A stretch of DNA of 64,000 bases from assembly GCF_044068515.1 (NCBI RefSeq), contig NZ_JBIPKI010000002.1:62001-126000 (forward strand), given 5' to 3'. The position numbers and the translations under genes are program-made. The DNA is from Desulfurivibrio sp044068515 (GTDB lineage Bacteria; Desulfobacterota; Desulfobulbia; Desulfobulbales; Desulfurivibrionaceae). The number at the start of each line of letters is the position of its first letter. The stretch's first letter is position 1. The notes under the pieces are model-generated. The model was given only the letters and a program-made list of their open reading frames with translations, made no database searches and was not told the origin of the DNA. Below, one piece after another: positions 1-8,928 of the stretch.

Positions 1-2
1 CC

Positions 3-503
3 TTTGCCGCCACGGACGCTGACTTGGCGGGGGCGGGGGAGGGGGCCCGCCTGTTGGCCTTCACCGGGATCCAGGTGGTAGATCCTGCCCTGCTGGACTT
101 GATTCCCGAGGGCCTCTTTTACCACAGCATCGACTGGTACCACCAGTTGATCCGCCTGGGCTACCGGGTCCAGGCGATGGTGGCGGTCAATCACTGCTGG
201 ACCGATATGGGCACCCCGGCGGATTACCTCGATCTTCATGCCAGACTGTTGGGCTTCGGGGCAAAAGGGCGCGGTAAGCCGACCCATGTTGGCACCGGAC
301 CGGTGATTGTCCCACCTGGAGCGGCTCCTTTTTTCCTCGGCAAGCAGGTCCGGCGGGAGGCGGGGGTTGAATTCGCCGACTGGGTGGTGGTGGGCAGCCG
401 GGCGGTCCTGGCCAGGAGCGTCAAGCTCCGCCGTTGCGTGGTCTGGGACCACGTCGAAGTTCCAGCCGGGACCATCGCGGAGGATACGATTTTTTCCGGT
501 TAA
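3..503 (+). CDS. Sugar-phosphate nucleotidyltransferase, C-terminal part (MurU/GCD1-like; 5' end outside window)
   Basis: Reading frame open from the left edge, so only the last 166 residues are seen. The motif FTGIQVVDPALLDLIPEG followed by a conserved DMGTPADYLDLH block is typical of the NDP-sugar pyrophosphorylase (NTP_transferase) family, after the catalytic core. The tail from about residue 95 has isoleucine/valine-rich hexapeptide character (VVVGSRAV, VKLRRCVVWDHVEV), suggesting a short left-handed beta-helix as in GDP-mannose/GlcNAc-1-P transferases. The next gene is an AmgK-like sugar kinase. The AmgK-MurU pair makes UDP-MurNAc from recycled MurNAc, so a role activating the kinase product is likely. 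MurU of Pseudomonas is shorter and lacks such a tail, so the substrate is uncertain. Confidence 0.72.
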   Translation, partial: FAATDADLAGAGEGARLLAFTGIQVVDPALLDLIPEGLFYHSIDWYHQLIRLGYRVQAMVAVNHCWTDMGTPADYLDLHARLLGFGAKGRGKPTHVGTGPVIVPPGAAPFFLGKQVRREAGVEFADWVVVGSRAVLARSVKLRRCVVWDHVEVPAGTIAEDTIFSG

Positions 504-557
504 AGTTGTTTTAAGGTCGGGTGAACAGGCCGGCCCCAAGTCTGTCCAGGGTTGATA

Positions 558-1598
558 ATGGAACTTGCCGCAACCGAGCGTCTGCTGCGCCAGGCGGGTT
601 ATGCCCGGCGGGGCTTGCAAGCGGTGACGGTCCTGGCCGGCGACGGCTCGGATCGTCTTTTGTACCGGTGCCGCTTTGCCCAAGACCCCTCGGTCGTATT
701 GATTATGCCGCCGGGCCGGAGCTCGCGGGAGCTGGCCGAGGCCGCCTCCTGCGCCGCCATCGGCCGCCACCTGTCAGCGGCCGGAGTGCCGGTGCCGGCA
801 ATCCATGGTTATGATCCCGTCAGTGGAGCAGTGGTCATGGAAGATCTGGGCGATCTCCTCCTCCATGCCCGTTTGCAGCAGAACCCGGACCCCGCCGAAA
901 TCGAGGCCCTTTACCGCCAGGCCCTGACCGCCCTGCTGCAACTCCAGGTCACGGCCCGCTCCGGGTTCTCCCCCGCATTCTGCTGGGACACCCCTCGCTA
1001 TGATCGTGACCTGATGCTGGCCCGGGAGTCCGGCTACTTTTACCAGGCCCTGGTGCGGGAATGGCTGGGGCAGGGCCCGATGGGCCCGGAACTGGCGGCG
1101 GAATTCGCCCGGCTGGCCGATCGGGCCGGAGCTGAACCGGCCGACTTCATCCTCCACCGGGACTACCAGTGCCGCAATCTGATGCTGAGCCAGGGACGGA
1201 TCAGAATCATCGACTTTCAGGGGGCCCGTTTCGGTCCCCTGGGCTACGACCTGGCCGCCCTGCTTTACGATCCCTATGCCGCCCTGACTCCGGCGTTGCG
1301 CGAGGCTTTGCTCGCTTTTTACCTGGAGGAGGCCGGTCGGATGATGGCCGGCTTCGATCGGGAGGCCTTCCGCCGGGGCTGGTATTTCCTCGCCCTGCAG
1401 CGCAACCTGCAAATTATGGGGGCCTTCGCCTTTTTAACCCGCCGGAAGGGCAAGGTTTTTTTTCGCGCTTATCTGCAACCCGCGGCCGCGCAGCTGTTGA
1501 GCCTGCTGGCCGCTCCCGGCGGGGAAAATTTTCCCGTGCTGCAAAATCTGGCGGCCAAGGTGGACCAGGAACTGAGCCGTGCGAGGTCCCGGGAATAA
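558..1598 (+). CDS. Aminoglycoside-phosphotransferase-fold sugar kinase (AmgK-like)
   Basis: 346-residue protein of the APH/choline-kinase fold. The Brenner motif is visible as FILHRDYQCRNLM, with catalytic Asp after HR, followed by the metal-binding IIDFQGARFGPLGYDLAALLYD. The N-terminal half has nucleotide-loop character (GDGSDRLLYRCRF) and a central VVMEDLGD strand. AmgK kinases phosphorylate MurNAc or GlcNAc at C1 in peptidoglycan recycling, and the gene directly follows an NDP-sugar pyrophosphorylase with a 54-bp gap, the usual partnership. ATG at 558 was preferred to a TTG two codons earlier because CCAGGG lies just upstream. The exact sugar substrate is inferred from context. Confidence 0.78.
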   Translation: MELAATERLLRQAGYARRGLQAVTVLAGDGSDRLLYRCRFAQDPSVVLIMPPGRSSRELAEAASCAAIGRHLSAAGVPVPAIHGYDPVSGAVVMEDLGDLLLHARLQQNPDPAEIEALYRQALTALLQLQVTARSGFSPAFCWDTPRYDRDLMLARESGYFYQALVREWLGQGPMGPELAAEFARLADRAGAEPADFILHRDYQCRNLMLSQGRIRIIDFQGARFGPLGYDLAALLYDPYAALTPALREALLAFYLEEAGRMMAGFDREAFRRGWYFLALQRNLQIMGAFAFLTRRKGKVFFRAYLQPAAAQLLSLLAAPGGENFPVLQNLAAKVDQELSRARSRE

Positions 1599-1729
1599 GG
1601 AACGGAGCGGGCCAAATCCCGCCGCCGGCCGGTTTATGATTTCAGTGAGGTAGGGCAGCAAGCGGACCAACGGTTTTCCGGGCCTCGGATTGTTTTCTCC
1701 GGGGCTTCCCAGCTCTTTGGCAGCCAATC

Positions 1730-1751
1730 GTTGCCCGCATTAATGGGCAAC
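1730..1751 (+). promoter_or_regulatory. Hairpin in the der leader
   Basis: Perfect 7-bp inverted repeat GTTGCCC / GGGCAAC with loop GCATTAAT, ending 9 nt before the AGGAAAAGG ribosome-binding site of der. The same stem sequence recurs before lysC (47247-47265). There is no T-run, so it is not a terminator. Function unknown. Confidence 0.4.
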
Positions 1752-1768
1752 ATTTCAGGAAAAGGATT

Positions 1769-3154
1769 ATGAAAAAAACAAACAGGCAGCCGGAAACTTT
1801 CAGCAGTGGTTATTTGCCCCTGGTGGCCCTGGTGGGGCGCCCCAATGTGGGCAAATCGAGCCTGTTCAACCGGATCGCCGGTTCCCGCAAGGCTATTGTC
1901 GATCCCACCCCGGGGGTGACCCGGGACCGCCATTTTGCAAAGGTTACCTGGAACGAGCGCAGCTTTATGCTGATCGATACCGGCGGCCTGGAAAGCGGCG
2001 ATGGTTCGGAGATTAACCGGCTGATCCAAGAACAGACCCGCCAGGCGGTGGCCGAGGCCGAGGTGGTTCTCCTGCTTCTGGACGGCCGGGAGGGAATTTT
2101 GCCCGATGATCGGGAAGTGGTGGAGATCCTCCGACGCTCGGGCAAAAAAGTTCATTACCTGGTCAACAAGATCGATGCGCCCGAGCAGGCCGCCAAGCTG
2201 CTGCCGCCTTTTTACGAGCTGGGGGTGGCTGAAATCCTCCCCCTTTCCGCCGCCCACGGCCTGGGCCTGAGCGAGGTGCTCGACCGGGTCATCGCCGATC
2301 TGCCTCCCCCGGAACCGGAAGTGGCCCCGGATCCCGACACTCCGGCTCCCATTCGGATGGCCTTCATTGGCCGGCCCAACGTGGGCAAGTCGTCCCTGAT
2401 CAATCGCCTGCTCGGCGAGGAGCGGATGGTGGTTTCCAATCTGCCCGGCACCACCCGCGATTCGGTGGACACCGAACTCCAGCGGCAGGGCAAAAAATAC
2501 CTGCTGATCGATACCGCCGGGATCAGGCGCAAGGGCAAGGTCAGCGAACGGGTGGAAAAATTCAGTGTGGTTCGGGCCCTGCATACCCTGGAGCGCTGCG
2601 ACCTGGCCCTGATCGTTATCGACGCCGAGGAAGGGGTGACCGAACAGGATACCAAGATCATCGGCTATGGCCTGGAGCGGGGGCGAGCCTGCCTGATCCT
2701 GCTCAACAAGTGGGATTTGATCCAGAACGACCGCAAAAGACAGCAGCACCTGCTTGACGAGGTGGAGCGGGCCGTTCATTTTGCCGGGTTTGCCCCGGTG
2801 CACAAAGTCTCGGCCCTCACCGGGATCGGAGTCGGTAAACTCTTCCCCCTGATCGACAAGGTTTACGAGCAATACAGCCGCAAGTTCGGCACCCCCCGCC
2901 TCAACCGCATTCTCCAGGAGGCGGTTGAGGCCCACCCCCCGTCCCTGCACAAGGGCCGCCGAATAAAGCTTTACTATGTCACCCAGATTGCCAGCCAGCC
3001 GCCGACCCTGATTGTCTTCGCCAACGATCCCAAGGGCATTCATTTCTCTTATTCCCGCTTCCTGGTCAATCGTTTTCGCGAGGCTCTGGGAATGGACCAG
3101 GTGCCGCTGCGGATTTTCTTCCGCCAAAGACAGCGCCGGGGCGAACCGGGTTGA
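1769..3154 (+). CDS. der: Ribosome-assembly GTPase Der (EngA)
   Basis: 461 residues, the normal length for Der, a GTPase with two tandem G domains that acts in 50S subunit maturation. The first G domain starts at about residue 21 with GRPNVGKSS, then TPGVTRD (G2), DTGG (G3) and NKID (G4). The second repeats GRPNVGKSSLINR near residue 200, then PGTTRD, DTAGIRRKGK and NKWD. The C-terminal KH-like domain (residues ~370-455) follows. The ATG at 1769 has AGGAAAAGG upstream. The neighbours on the same strand are a sugar kinase and a hypothetical gene before uvrC, with no functional link evident. Confidence 0.97.
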   Translation: MKKTNRQPETFSSGYLPLVALVGRPNVGKSSLFNRIAGSRKAIVDPTPGVTRDRHFAKVTWNERSFMLIDTGGLESGDGSEINRLIQEQTRQAVAEAEVVLLLLDGREGILPDDREVVEILRRSGKKVHYLVNKIDAPEQAAKLLPPFYELGVAEILPLSAAHGLGLSEVLDRVIADLPPPEPEVAPDPDTPAPIRMAFIGRPNVGKSSLINRLLGEERMVVSNLPGTTRDSVDTELQRQGKKYLLIDTAGIRRKGKVSERVEKFSVVRALHTLERCDLALIVIDAEEGVTEQDTKIIGYGLERGRACLILLNKWDLIQNDRKRQQHLLDEVERAVHFAGFAPVHKVSALTGIGVGKLFPLIDKVYEQYSRKFGTPRLNRILQEAVEAHPPSLHKGRRIKLYYVTQIASQPPTLIVFANDPKGIHFSYSRFLVNRFREALGMDQVPLRIFFRQRQRRGEPG

Positions 3155-3235
3155 TGGCGGCAGACGGCCCCAGGCCTCCGCAAAGAGGTCGAATCAGGGT
3201 AATTTCTTTAAACACCGGGCAAACTGCTCCCTGGC

Positions 3236-3754
3236 ATGCTTAGCAACATCATGGAAACTGAAGCACGTCATGAACTGATTGCCGATGAATGCCTGCTCAT
3301 CGGCCATGCCGGGGAAATTCCCGAAATCGCCTATTACGGTTCCCTTTATTACCTCGGGGAAGACCCCGAAGGTCCCGCGCTTCTGTTGACCCCGGCGGAA
3401 CTGGCCGCCCTGCAGGCGCAGGTCATTTCCCGCTACCGGGAAATCATGCTGCGTGATCTGAATCCGGCCAACCGGGGTTTGCCGGTCTATCGGGGGATCC
3501 GCCGGGTTATCTGGAACTGGGAGCGGTTGGGCAAATTTCTGCGTCGCCACGGCTTGCCGCCCCATCCGGAGCTGGAACAGGAGATGAAGGCGGCCTTGCA
3601 GGCTTTTCTGGCTAATGAGTTGCAGGAGGTCAGATCCGGGGCTTCGAGATCATGCCTCAATTGTACGGTCGCCCAACTAACTGATTTTTTGAAAATTTTC
3701 CAATTAGGTCAGGGTCCGGAGGCCCAGGACTGGCTGGCTCTTTGCTGTCGTTAG
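3236..3754 (+). CDS. Hypothetical protein between der and uvrC
   Basis: 172 residues if the ATG at 3236 is used, or 167 from the ATG at 3251; neither has a convincing ribosome-binding site. The protein is acidic at its N terminus and mainly helical (PAELAALQAQVISRYREIML; ELEQEMKAALQAFLANELQE). It has a late cysteine pair (SCLNCTVAQL) and ends in CC. No signal peptide or membrane segment is visible and I recognise no family. The codon use matches its neighbours, and the gene sits 81 bp after der and 44 bp before the uvrC start on the same strand, so it is probably real and cotranscribed. Confidence 0.7.
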   Translation: MLSNIMETEARHELIADECLLIGHAGEIPEIAYYGSLYYLGEDPEGPALLLTPAELAALQAQVISRYREIMLRDLNPANRGLPVYRGIRRVIWNWERLGKFLRRHGLPPHPELEQEMKAALQAFLANELQEVRSGASRSCLNCTVAQLTDFLKIFQLGQGPEAQDWLALCCR

Positions 3755-3798
3755 CGGAACGTTCTCCGCGACCTGATCAATCAAACGGCGCTACGAAA

Positions 3799-5604
3799 AT
3801 GTTCAAATCCGAGCTGATCAAGGGGGCGGCGGATGCTCCCGGGGTTTACCTGATGCGGGATGCCGCCGGCCAGGTGCTTTACGTCGGCAAGGCGGTCAGT
3901 CTGCGCAAGCGCCTGCTCTCCTATACCCGGATCGACCAGGACGGGGCCCGCAGCAAAACCGCGGTAATGCTGAGCAAAGTGGTCAGAGTGGACACCATGC
4001 TCACCCGCACCGAGAAGGAGGCCCTGATCCTCGAGGCCGGCCTGATCAAACAGCATCGTCCCCGCTACAACGTTATTCTGCGGGATGACAAAAGCTACCC
4101 TCACCTCAAGGTTACGGTGCAGGAAGAATGGCCCCGGCTGCTGATGACCAGGCGGGTAAGCAAGGACGGGGCCCGCTACTTCGGGCCCTATGCCTCGCCG
4201 GCGGCCATGTGGGAAACCCTGCGCCTGCTCAACAACCTTTTCCCTCTGCGGCGCTGCAAGGGCGAAAAGTTGCCCCCCGGGCAGCGGGCCTGCCTCAATT
4301 ACCAGATGGAGCGCTGCCCCGGACCCTGTATCGGCGCAATCACCCCGGCGGAATACCGGCAAAGGGTGGCCCAGGTCCTGGCCGTCCTCGAGGGCCGCCA
4401 ACGGGAGTTGACCCGAAACCTGGAGTTGCGAATGAACTCCGCGGCGGCCGCCCTGCGCTTCGAGGAGGCGGCGTTGCTGCGCGATCAGGTGCGGGCCTTG
4501 CATCAGACCCTGGAAAAGCAGGTGGTGTTGAGCCGGCAGGGCGGCGACCAAGATGTTTTCGGCTTTGCCCGCCGGGAAGGGCAGGTGGCGGTGGCCCTGC
4601 TCTTCATTCGTGAAGGTGCCCTGGCCGATAAGCGGGAATTTGTCCTCGATGAACCTTTGGATGATGACGGCGAAGTCCTGGCCGAATTGATCCAACGCTT
4701 TTACGAACCGGCCCAACGTCTGATCCCCCGCCGGATCCTGCTGCCCTTTGCCGTTGCCGGAGCCGCCGCCCTGGCCGAATGGCTGACGGAAAAGCGACCG
4801 GGACCGGTCCGGTTGGCGGTGCCCCAGCGGGGGGACAAAAAGGCCCTGGTGAGCATGGCCGCCGACAATGCCGCCCAGGTCCTGGTTGAGCAGCAGCAGC
4901 GCCGGGACGGCTGGGAGCGGCTGGCCGACTCCATTCAGCGCAGCCTGCAGTTGGCGGCCCCGCCCCGGCGGGTCGAGTGCCTGGATATTTCCAACCTCGG
5001 CGGCCGCGAGGCCGTGGGCTCGCTGGTCTCCTTTCACCAGGGGGTCAAGGAACCCTCCCGCTACCGCCGTTTCCGGATTCGCGGCCAGGATACCCCCGAC
5101 GATTATGCCATGATGCGGGAAGTGTTGCTCCGCCACCTGACTCGAGCCGGCGCCGAGCAAGTCCTGCCGGACCTCCTGGTCCTGGACGGCGGCAAGGGCC
5201 ACTTGGGGGTGGCCCAGGCGGTGGTCGCCGAACTAAACCTCCAGGACCCTCCCGCCCTGGCGGCCATTGCCAAGGATCGGCAGGGCGCGGGGGAAAGAAT
5301 ATTCCGGCCCGGCCGGAAAAACCCTCTGGCTTTGCCCTCCCATTCCCCGGTGCTGCTGTTTTTCATGCGAATCCGGGATGAAGCTCACCGTTTCGGTATT
5401 ACCTTCCATCGCAAGCTCCGCGGCCGAAAACAACTATCCTCGCGCCTGGACCAGGTTCCCGGGGTTGGACCGGCCCGCAAACTGGCGCTGCTGCAAAAGT
5501 TCGGCAGCCTGCGGGCCATCGCCACCGCTTCTCCGGCGGAGCTGGCCACGGTGGCCGGCATCGGCCCGGAACTGGCCGTCATCATCCACGCCCATCTTCA
5601 CTGA
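3799..5604 (+). CDS. uvrC: Excinuclease ABC subunit C
   Basis: 601 residues, the full UvrC length. The N-terminal GIY-YIG nuclease domain shows APGVYLMRD and LYVGKAVSLRKR (residues ~10-35). It is followed by the UVR motif (about residues 205-240, AALRFEEAALLRDQ), the RNase H-like second nuclease domain (VECLDISNLGG; LVLDGGKGH) and a C-terminal helix-hairpin-helix pair (VPGVGPARKLALLQKFGS; VAGIGPELAVII). UvrC makes both incisions in nucleotide-excision repair with UvrAB. The frame is open to 3742, but the ATG at 3799 fits the family N terminus (MFKSELIKGA). Confidence 0.97.
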   Translation: MFKSELIKGAADAPGVYLMRDAAGQVLYVGKAVSLRKRLLSYTRIDQDGARSKTAVMLSKVVRVDTMLTRTEKEALILEAGLIKQHRPRYNVILRDDKSYPHLKVTVQEEWPRLLMTRRVSKDGARYFGPYASPAAMWETLRLLNNLFPLRRCKGEKLPPGQRACLNYQMERCPGPCIGAITPAEYRQRVAQVLAVLEGRQRELTRNLELRMNSAAAALRFEEAALLRDQVRALHQTLEKQVVLSRQGGDQDVFGFARREGQVAVALLFIREGALADKREFVLDEPLDDDGEVLAELIQRFYEPAQRLIPRRILLPFAVAGAAALAEWLTEKRPGPVRLAVPQRGDKKALVSMAADNAAQVLVEQQQRRDGWERLADSIQRSLQLAAPPRRVECLDISNLGGREAVGSLVSFHQGVKEPSRYRRFRIRGQDTPDDYAMMREVLLRHLTRAGAEQVLPDLLVLDGGKGHLGVAQAVVAELNLQDPPALAAIAKDRQGAGERIFRPGRKNPLALPSHSPVLLFFMRIRDEAHRFGITFHRKLRGRKQLSSRLDQVPGVGPARKLALLQKFGSLRAIATASPAELATVAGIGPELAVIIHAHLH

Positions 5605-5764
5605 TCATCCGCTGATTCCGACCGGCTGATTTTTACTACCCGCAAGATGTTGCCCTTGAACTACGCCCTTTATCGATAGTCGACGCTGCTGGGTCAGGCA
5701 ACGGGCTATTCGGGGCGGTTATCGGTTGCGTTTTGCCGGGCAACAAATTATCTTGCCTTGTTTT

Positions 5765-5811
5765 GACTGGTAAATAAATTATCAACCTGTTTTGGCAAGG
5801 AGCATCCAGCC
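5765..5811 (+). promoter_or_regulatory. AT-rich upstream region and ribosome-binding site of nifU
   Basis: The 207-bp gap before nifU ends in an AT-rich stretch with a TTGACT hexamer (near 5765) and weak -10-like sequences (TAAATT/TATCAA), then AAGGAG 8 nt before the nifU ATG. A promoter here is plausible, but the hexamers are poor matches at canonical spacing. I cannot assign an IscR site. Confidence 0.3.
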
Positions 5812-6645
5812 ATGTGGGATTATACGGATAAGGTGCGGGATCATTTCATGAATCCCCGCAATGTCGGCGAGATCCCCGACGCCGACGGGGTCGGTGATGT
5901 CGGTTCCCTGGCCTGCGGCGATGCCCTGAAACTCTATTTCAAACTGGGCCCGGACCAGCGAATTGCCGACGCCAAATTCAAGACCTTTGGCTGCGCCAGC
6001 GCCATCGCTTCTTCCTCGGCCCTCACCGAAATGATCAAAGGCCTTACCCTTGATGAGGCGGCCAAGATCAGCAACGAAGATATCGCCGAATATCTGGGTG
6101 GTTTGCCCAAGGAAAAAATGCATTGCTCGGTGATGGGCCGTGAGGCGCTCGAGGCGGCCATTGCCAATTATCGTGGCATTCCCATCCCCATGGCCCAGGG
6201 CGAGGTGGTCTGCGAGTGCTTCGGGGTTACCGATCTCGAGATTCGCCGGGCCATCCAGGAAAGCAAGCTCAAGTCGGTGGAGGAAATCACCAACTTCACC
6301 AAGGCCGGCGGCGGTTGCGGCCGCTGCCACGAGCGCCTGGAGGAAATCCTGCGGGAAGAGCGCCGGGAGATCAAGCTGGAACCGGTGCCCGAAACTGGCC
6401 GGCGACTGACCAATATCCAGAAAATCAAGATGATCGAGGAATTGTTCGAGCGGGAAATTCGCCCGGCCCTGCGCAAGGACGGCGGCGATATCGAACTGGT
6501 CGATCTCGACGGCGACTTTGTCACCGTTGCGTTGCGCGGCGCCTGCGGCACCTGCAAGAAGTCCAAGCTTACCCTCAAGGAATACGTGGAAAAAAAGCTG
6601 CGCGAACAGGTGCTGGACAGCCTGATCGTCGAGGAGGCCCGTTAA
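5812..6645 (+). CDS. nifU: Fe-S cluster assembly scaffold NifU (three-domain)
   Basis: 277 residues with the complete NifU layout. An IscU-like N-terminal scaffold holds conserved cysteines in LACGD, FGCASA and MHCSV (residues 1-125). A central BFD-type [2Fe-2S] domain shows CECFGVTD and GGGCGRCH (about 137-175). The C-terminal NifU/Nfu domain has GACGTCKKS (about 200-277). NifU builds Fe-S clusters from sulfur delivered by NifS, whose gene starts 1 bp later. There are no nitrogenase genes nearby, so this is most likely the general Fe-S assembly system needed by the many Fe-S enzymes encoded in this window. AAGGAG precedes the ATG. Confidence 0.96.
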   Translation: MWDYTDKVRDHFMNPRNVGEIPDADGVGDVGSLACGDALKLYFKLGPDQRIADAKFKTFGCASAIASSSALTEMIKGLTLDEAAKISNEDIAEYLGGLPKEKMHCSVMGREALEAAIANYRGIPIPMAQGEVVCECFGVTDLEIRRAIQESKLKSVEEITNFTKAGGGCGRCHERLEEILREERREIKLEPVPETGRRLTNIQKIKMIEELFEREIRPALRKDGGDIELVDLDGDFVTVALRGACGTCKKSKLTLKEYVEKKLREQVLDSLIVEEAR

Positions 6646-6646
6646 A

Positions 6647-7873
6647 ATGGCTGATAACCGGTCCGTGGTCTACATGGATAACAACGCCACCACCAAGGTT
6701 GACCCCGAAGTGCTGGCGGCGATGCTTCCCTATTTCAGCGAACTCTATGGCAATCCTTCCTCCATGCACCATTTCGGCGGCCAGGTGGGGCGTTCGCTGG
6801 CTCGGGCCCGGGAGCAGGTGGCCGGCCTGATCGGGGCCGAGAGCGACGAGATTATCTTCACCAGTTGCGGCACCGAGAGTGATTCCACCGCCATTCTGGC
6901 CGCTCTGCAGGCCTTCCCCGAAAAACGCCATATCGTCACCACTCGGGTGGAGCATCCGGCGGTGAAAAATCTCTGCGAACATCTCGACCGCCTCACCGGC
7001 CATAAGCACCGGGTCACCCAGCTGCCGGTGGACCGGGACGGACTGCTCGATCTCGAACATTACGAAGCCGCCCTCAGTGATGATACCGCGGTGGTCAGCG
7101 TGATGTGGGCCAATAACGAAACCGGGGTGATCTTCCCGGTGGAGGAAATGGCCGGAATAGCCAGAAGCCGGGGTATTCTCTTCCACACCGACGCCGTTCA
7201 GGCGGTGGGTAAAATCCCCATTAACCTGGCCGACTCGGCCATTGATTTTCTCTCTGTTTCCGGCCATAAACTGCATGCTCCCAAGGGCATCGGCGCGCTT
7301 TATGTGCGCAAGGGTACCCCCTTTGCCCCGCTGGTCATCGGCGGGCACCAGGAAAAGGGCCGGCGGGGCGGCACCGAGAACGTGGCCTCCATAATCGGTC
7401 TGGGCAAAGCCTGTGAGTTGGCGCAGGCCCGGATGGCGGAAGAAAACGGCCGGGTGCGGCAGTTGCGGGACAAGCTGGAAGAGGGGTTGCTGAGCCAAAT
7501 CCCCAGTTCCATGCGCAACGGCCACAAGGAGCAGCGGCTGCCCAATACCACCAATATCAGCTTCGAGTTCGTGGAAGGAGAGGCGATCCTGCTGCATCTC
7601 GATCAGTATGGAATCTGCGCCTCATCCGGTTCGGCCTGCACCTCGGGCTCCCTGGAGCCTTCTCATGTCATGCGGGCCATGGGGGTTCCCTTCACCGCCG
7701 CCCACGGCTCGGTCCGCCTCAGTCTCAGCGTATACAATACCGAGGCGGAGGTTGACTTCGTGATCGAAAAACTGCCCGGCATCATCGCCAAACTCCGGGA
7801 AATGTCGCCTTTCTGGCAAACGAGCCACAAGGGAGCGGTGGGCGGAGCCAGTTGCCCCTGTGAATGTTCCTGA
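6647..7873 (+). CDS. nifS: Cysteine desulfurase NifS
   Basis: 408-residue PLP enzyme that removes sulfur from cysteine for cluster assembly. Seen are YMDNNATTKVDPEV at the N terminus, the PLP-lysine motif SVSGHKLHAPKGIGALY (Lys near residue 208), RRGGTENV, and the catalytic cysteine loop SSGSACTSGSLEPSHV, matching the NifS/IscS class with a long active-site loop. It is cotranscribed with nifU (1-bp gap). The C terminus carries a Cys-rich tail (SCPCECS) beyond the normal fold, which could be a metal-binding or sulfur-relay appendage. This is inferred, not shown. Confidence 0.95.
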   Translation: MADNRSVVYMDNNATTKVDPEVLAAMLPYFSELYGNPSSMHHFGGQVGRSLARAREQVAGLIGAESDEIIFTSCGTESDSTAILAALQAFPEKRHIVTTRVEHPAVKNLCEHLDRLTGHKHRVTQLPVDRDGLLDLEHYEAALSDDTAVVSVMWANNETGVIFPVEEMAGIARSRGILFHTDAVQAVGKIPINLADSAIDFLSVSGHKLHAPKGIGALYVRKGTPFAPLVIGGHQEKGRRGGTENVASIIGLGKACELAQARMAEENGRVRQLRDKLEEGLLSQIPSSMRNGHKEQRLPNTTNISFEFVEGEAILLHLDQYGICASSGSACTSGSLEPSHVMRAMGVPFTAAHGSVRLSLSVYNTEAEVDFVIEKLPGIIAKLREMSPFWQTSHKGAVGGASCPCECS

Positions 7874-7891
7874 ACCAGCGAGGTTTGCATC

Positions 7892-8848
7892 ATGCGGATC
7901 GTACCGGCAACCGCCACCATTCTTGATGAACTCGACCGCCAGGACATGGCCCGGCGGATTGAAATCTGCGGCCGGCTCTGCTACAAGAGCGAGGACAAGA
8001 TCACTGCCGAATCGGCCGAGCCCTTCATCCGCAAGGTGGTCAGCCACGGCCACAACTCGGTAATGGAGATGGCGGCCCTGACTGTGCGGGTACGCTGCGA
8101 GACCGAAGCGATCATCGACCAGTTCCTGGCCGCCCTGCCCAAATACCTGCAGATCGACCGGCCGGAAAAGAAGGAAAAAACCCTCCTGATCAGCGGCACC
8201 GTCCGAGCCTTCCGGGAAATGTACCAGTCCTGGGCCAATGTCAAGCTGATCAAGGGAGTAACCGCTTACCTGGCCGCCCGGCATCCCCTGTTTTTTTTTG
8301 ATCTCGGCGGCAAGCGCGGTTTCCTGAACCAGACCGGGGTGGAGGTGGAGAAGCTGAGCCTGGCCGAAGTCGACGCCCTGCCCGCCGATCTCCTGGCCAG
8401 ACACCGGCATCTCGCGGTGCGCTTCATCACCAACCGAGCCGTCACCCACGAACTGGTCCGTCACCGGCCCTGCTCCTTCCTCCAGGAAAGCCAGCGTTAC
8501 TGCCGTTACTCCCAGGACAAATTCGGCAACGAAATTACCTTCATCAAGCCGATGTTTTTTAAAGAGGGCAGCGAGGAGTACCGGCTATGGCAACAGGCCA
8601 TGCTGGAAACCGAGAAGATCTATCTCAAGTTGTTGGAGACCGTCACTCCCCAGGCGGCCCGCACCGTTTTGCCCAACTCCTGCAAGACCGAAATCATTGT
8701 TTACGCCAATCTCCTGGAATGGCGGCACATCTTCCGGCTCCGGACCACCCGGGCGGCGGAACCATCCATGCGCGAGGTCATGAACCCGCTGCTGGAACAG
8801 ATGCAGGAACGCTTTCCCGGCCTCTTCGACGGGATCCAGGGAGAATAG
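7892..8848 (+). CDS. thyX: FAD-dependent thymidylate synthase ThyX
   Basis: 318 residues. The diagnostic ThyX signature RHR-x7-S is present (RHRPCSFLQES, residues ~189-199), with the N-terminal SHGHNSVMEMAALT block and the C-terminal RLRTTRAAEPSMREVM segment that binds dUMP and folate. ThyX makes dTMP from dUMP using methylene-THF as carbon donor and NADPH/FADH2 as reductant, yielding THF rather than DHF. It lies 18 bp after nifS, so it is probably in the same transcript. The protein is longer than typical ThyX (220-250 aa) because of inserted helices around residues 105-175. Confidence 0.94.
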   Translation: MRIVPATATILDELDRQDMARRIEICGRLCYKSEDKITAESAEPFIRKVVSHGHNSVMEMAALTVRVRCETEAIIDQFLAALPKYLQIDRPEKKEKTLLISGTVRAFREMYQSWANVKLIKGVTAYLAARHPLFFFDLGGKRGFLNQTGVEVEKLSLAEVDALPADLLARHRHLAVRFITNRAVTHELVRHRPCSFLQESQRYCRYSQDKFGNEITFIKPMFFKEGSEEYRLWQQAMLETEKIYLKLLETVTPQAARTVLPNSCKTEIIVYANLLEWRHIFRLRTTRAAEPSMREVMNPLLEQMQERFPGLFDGIQGE

Positions 8849-8928
8849 AATTTTCCGCCCGTAGATGTTCCGGGTCGGGGGGATTATTACGGCCTGAGTT
8901 CCGGCACCAGGCCCCAAGGTAATTGAAG

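Noticed and set aside
5812..7873. Nitrogen-fixation cluster (nifU-nifS, with a DraG-like gene at 62738)
   Set aside because: No nifHDK or accessory nif genes are present; the pair fits general Fe-S assembly.
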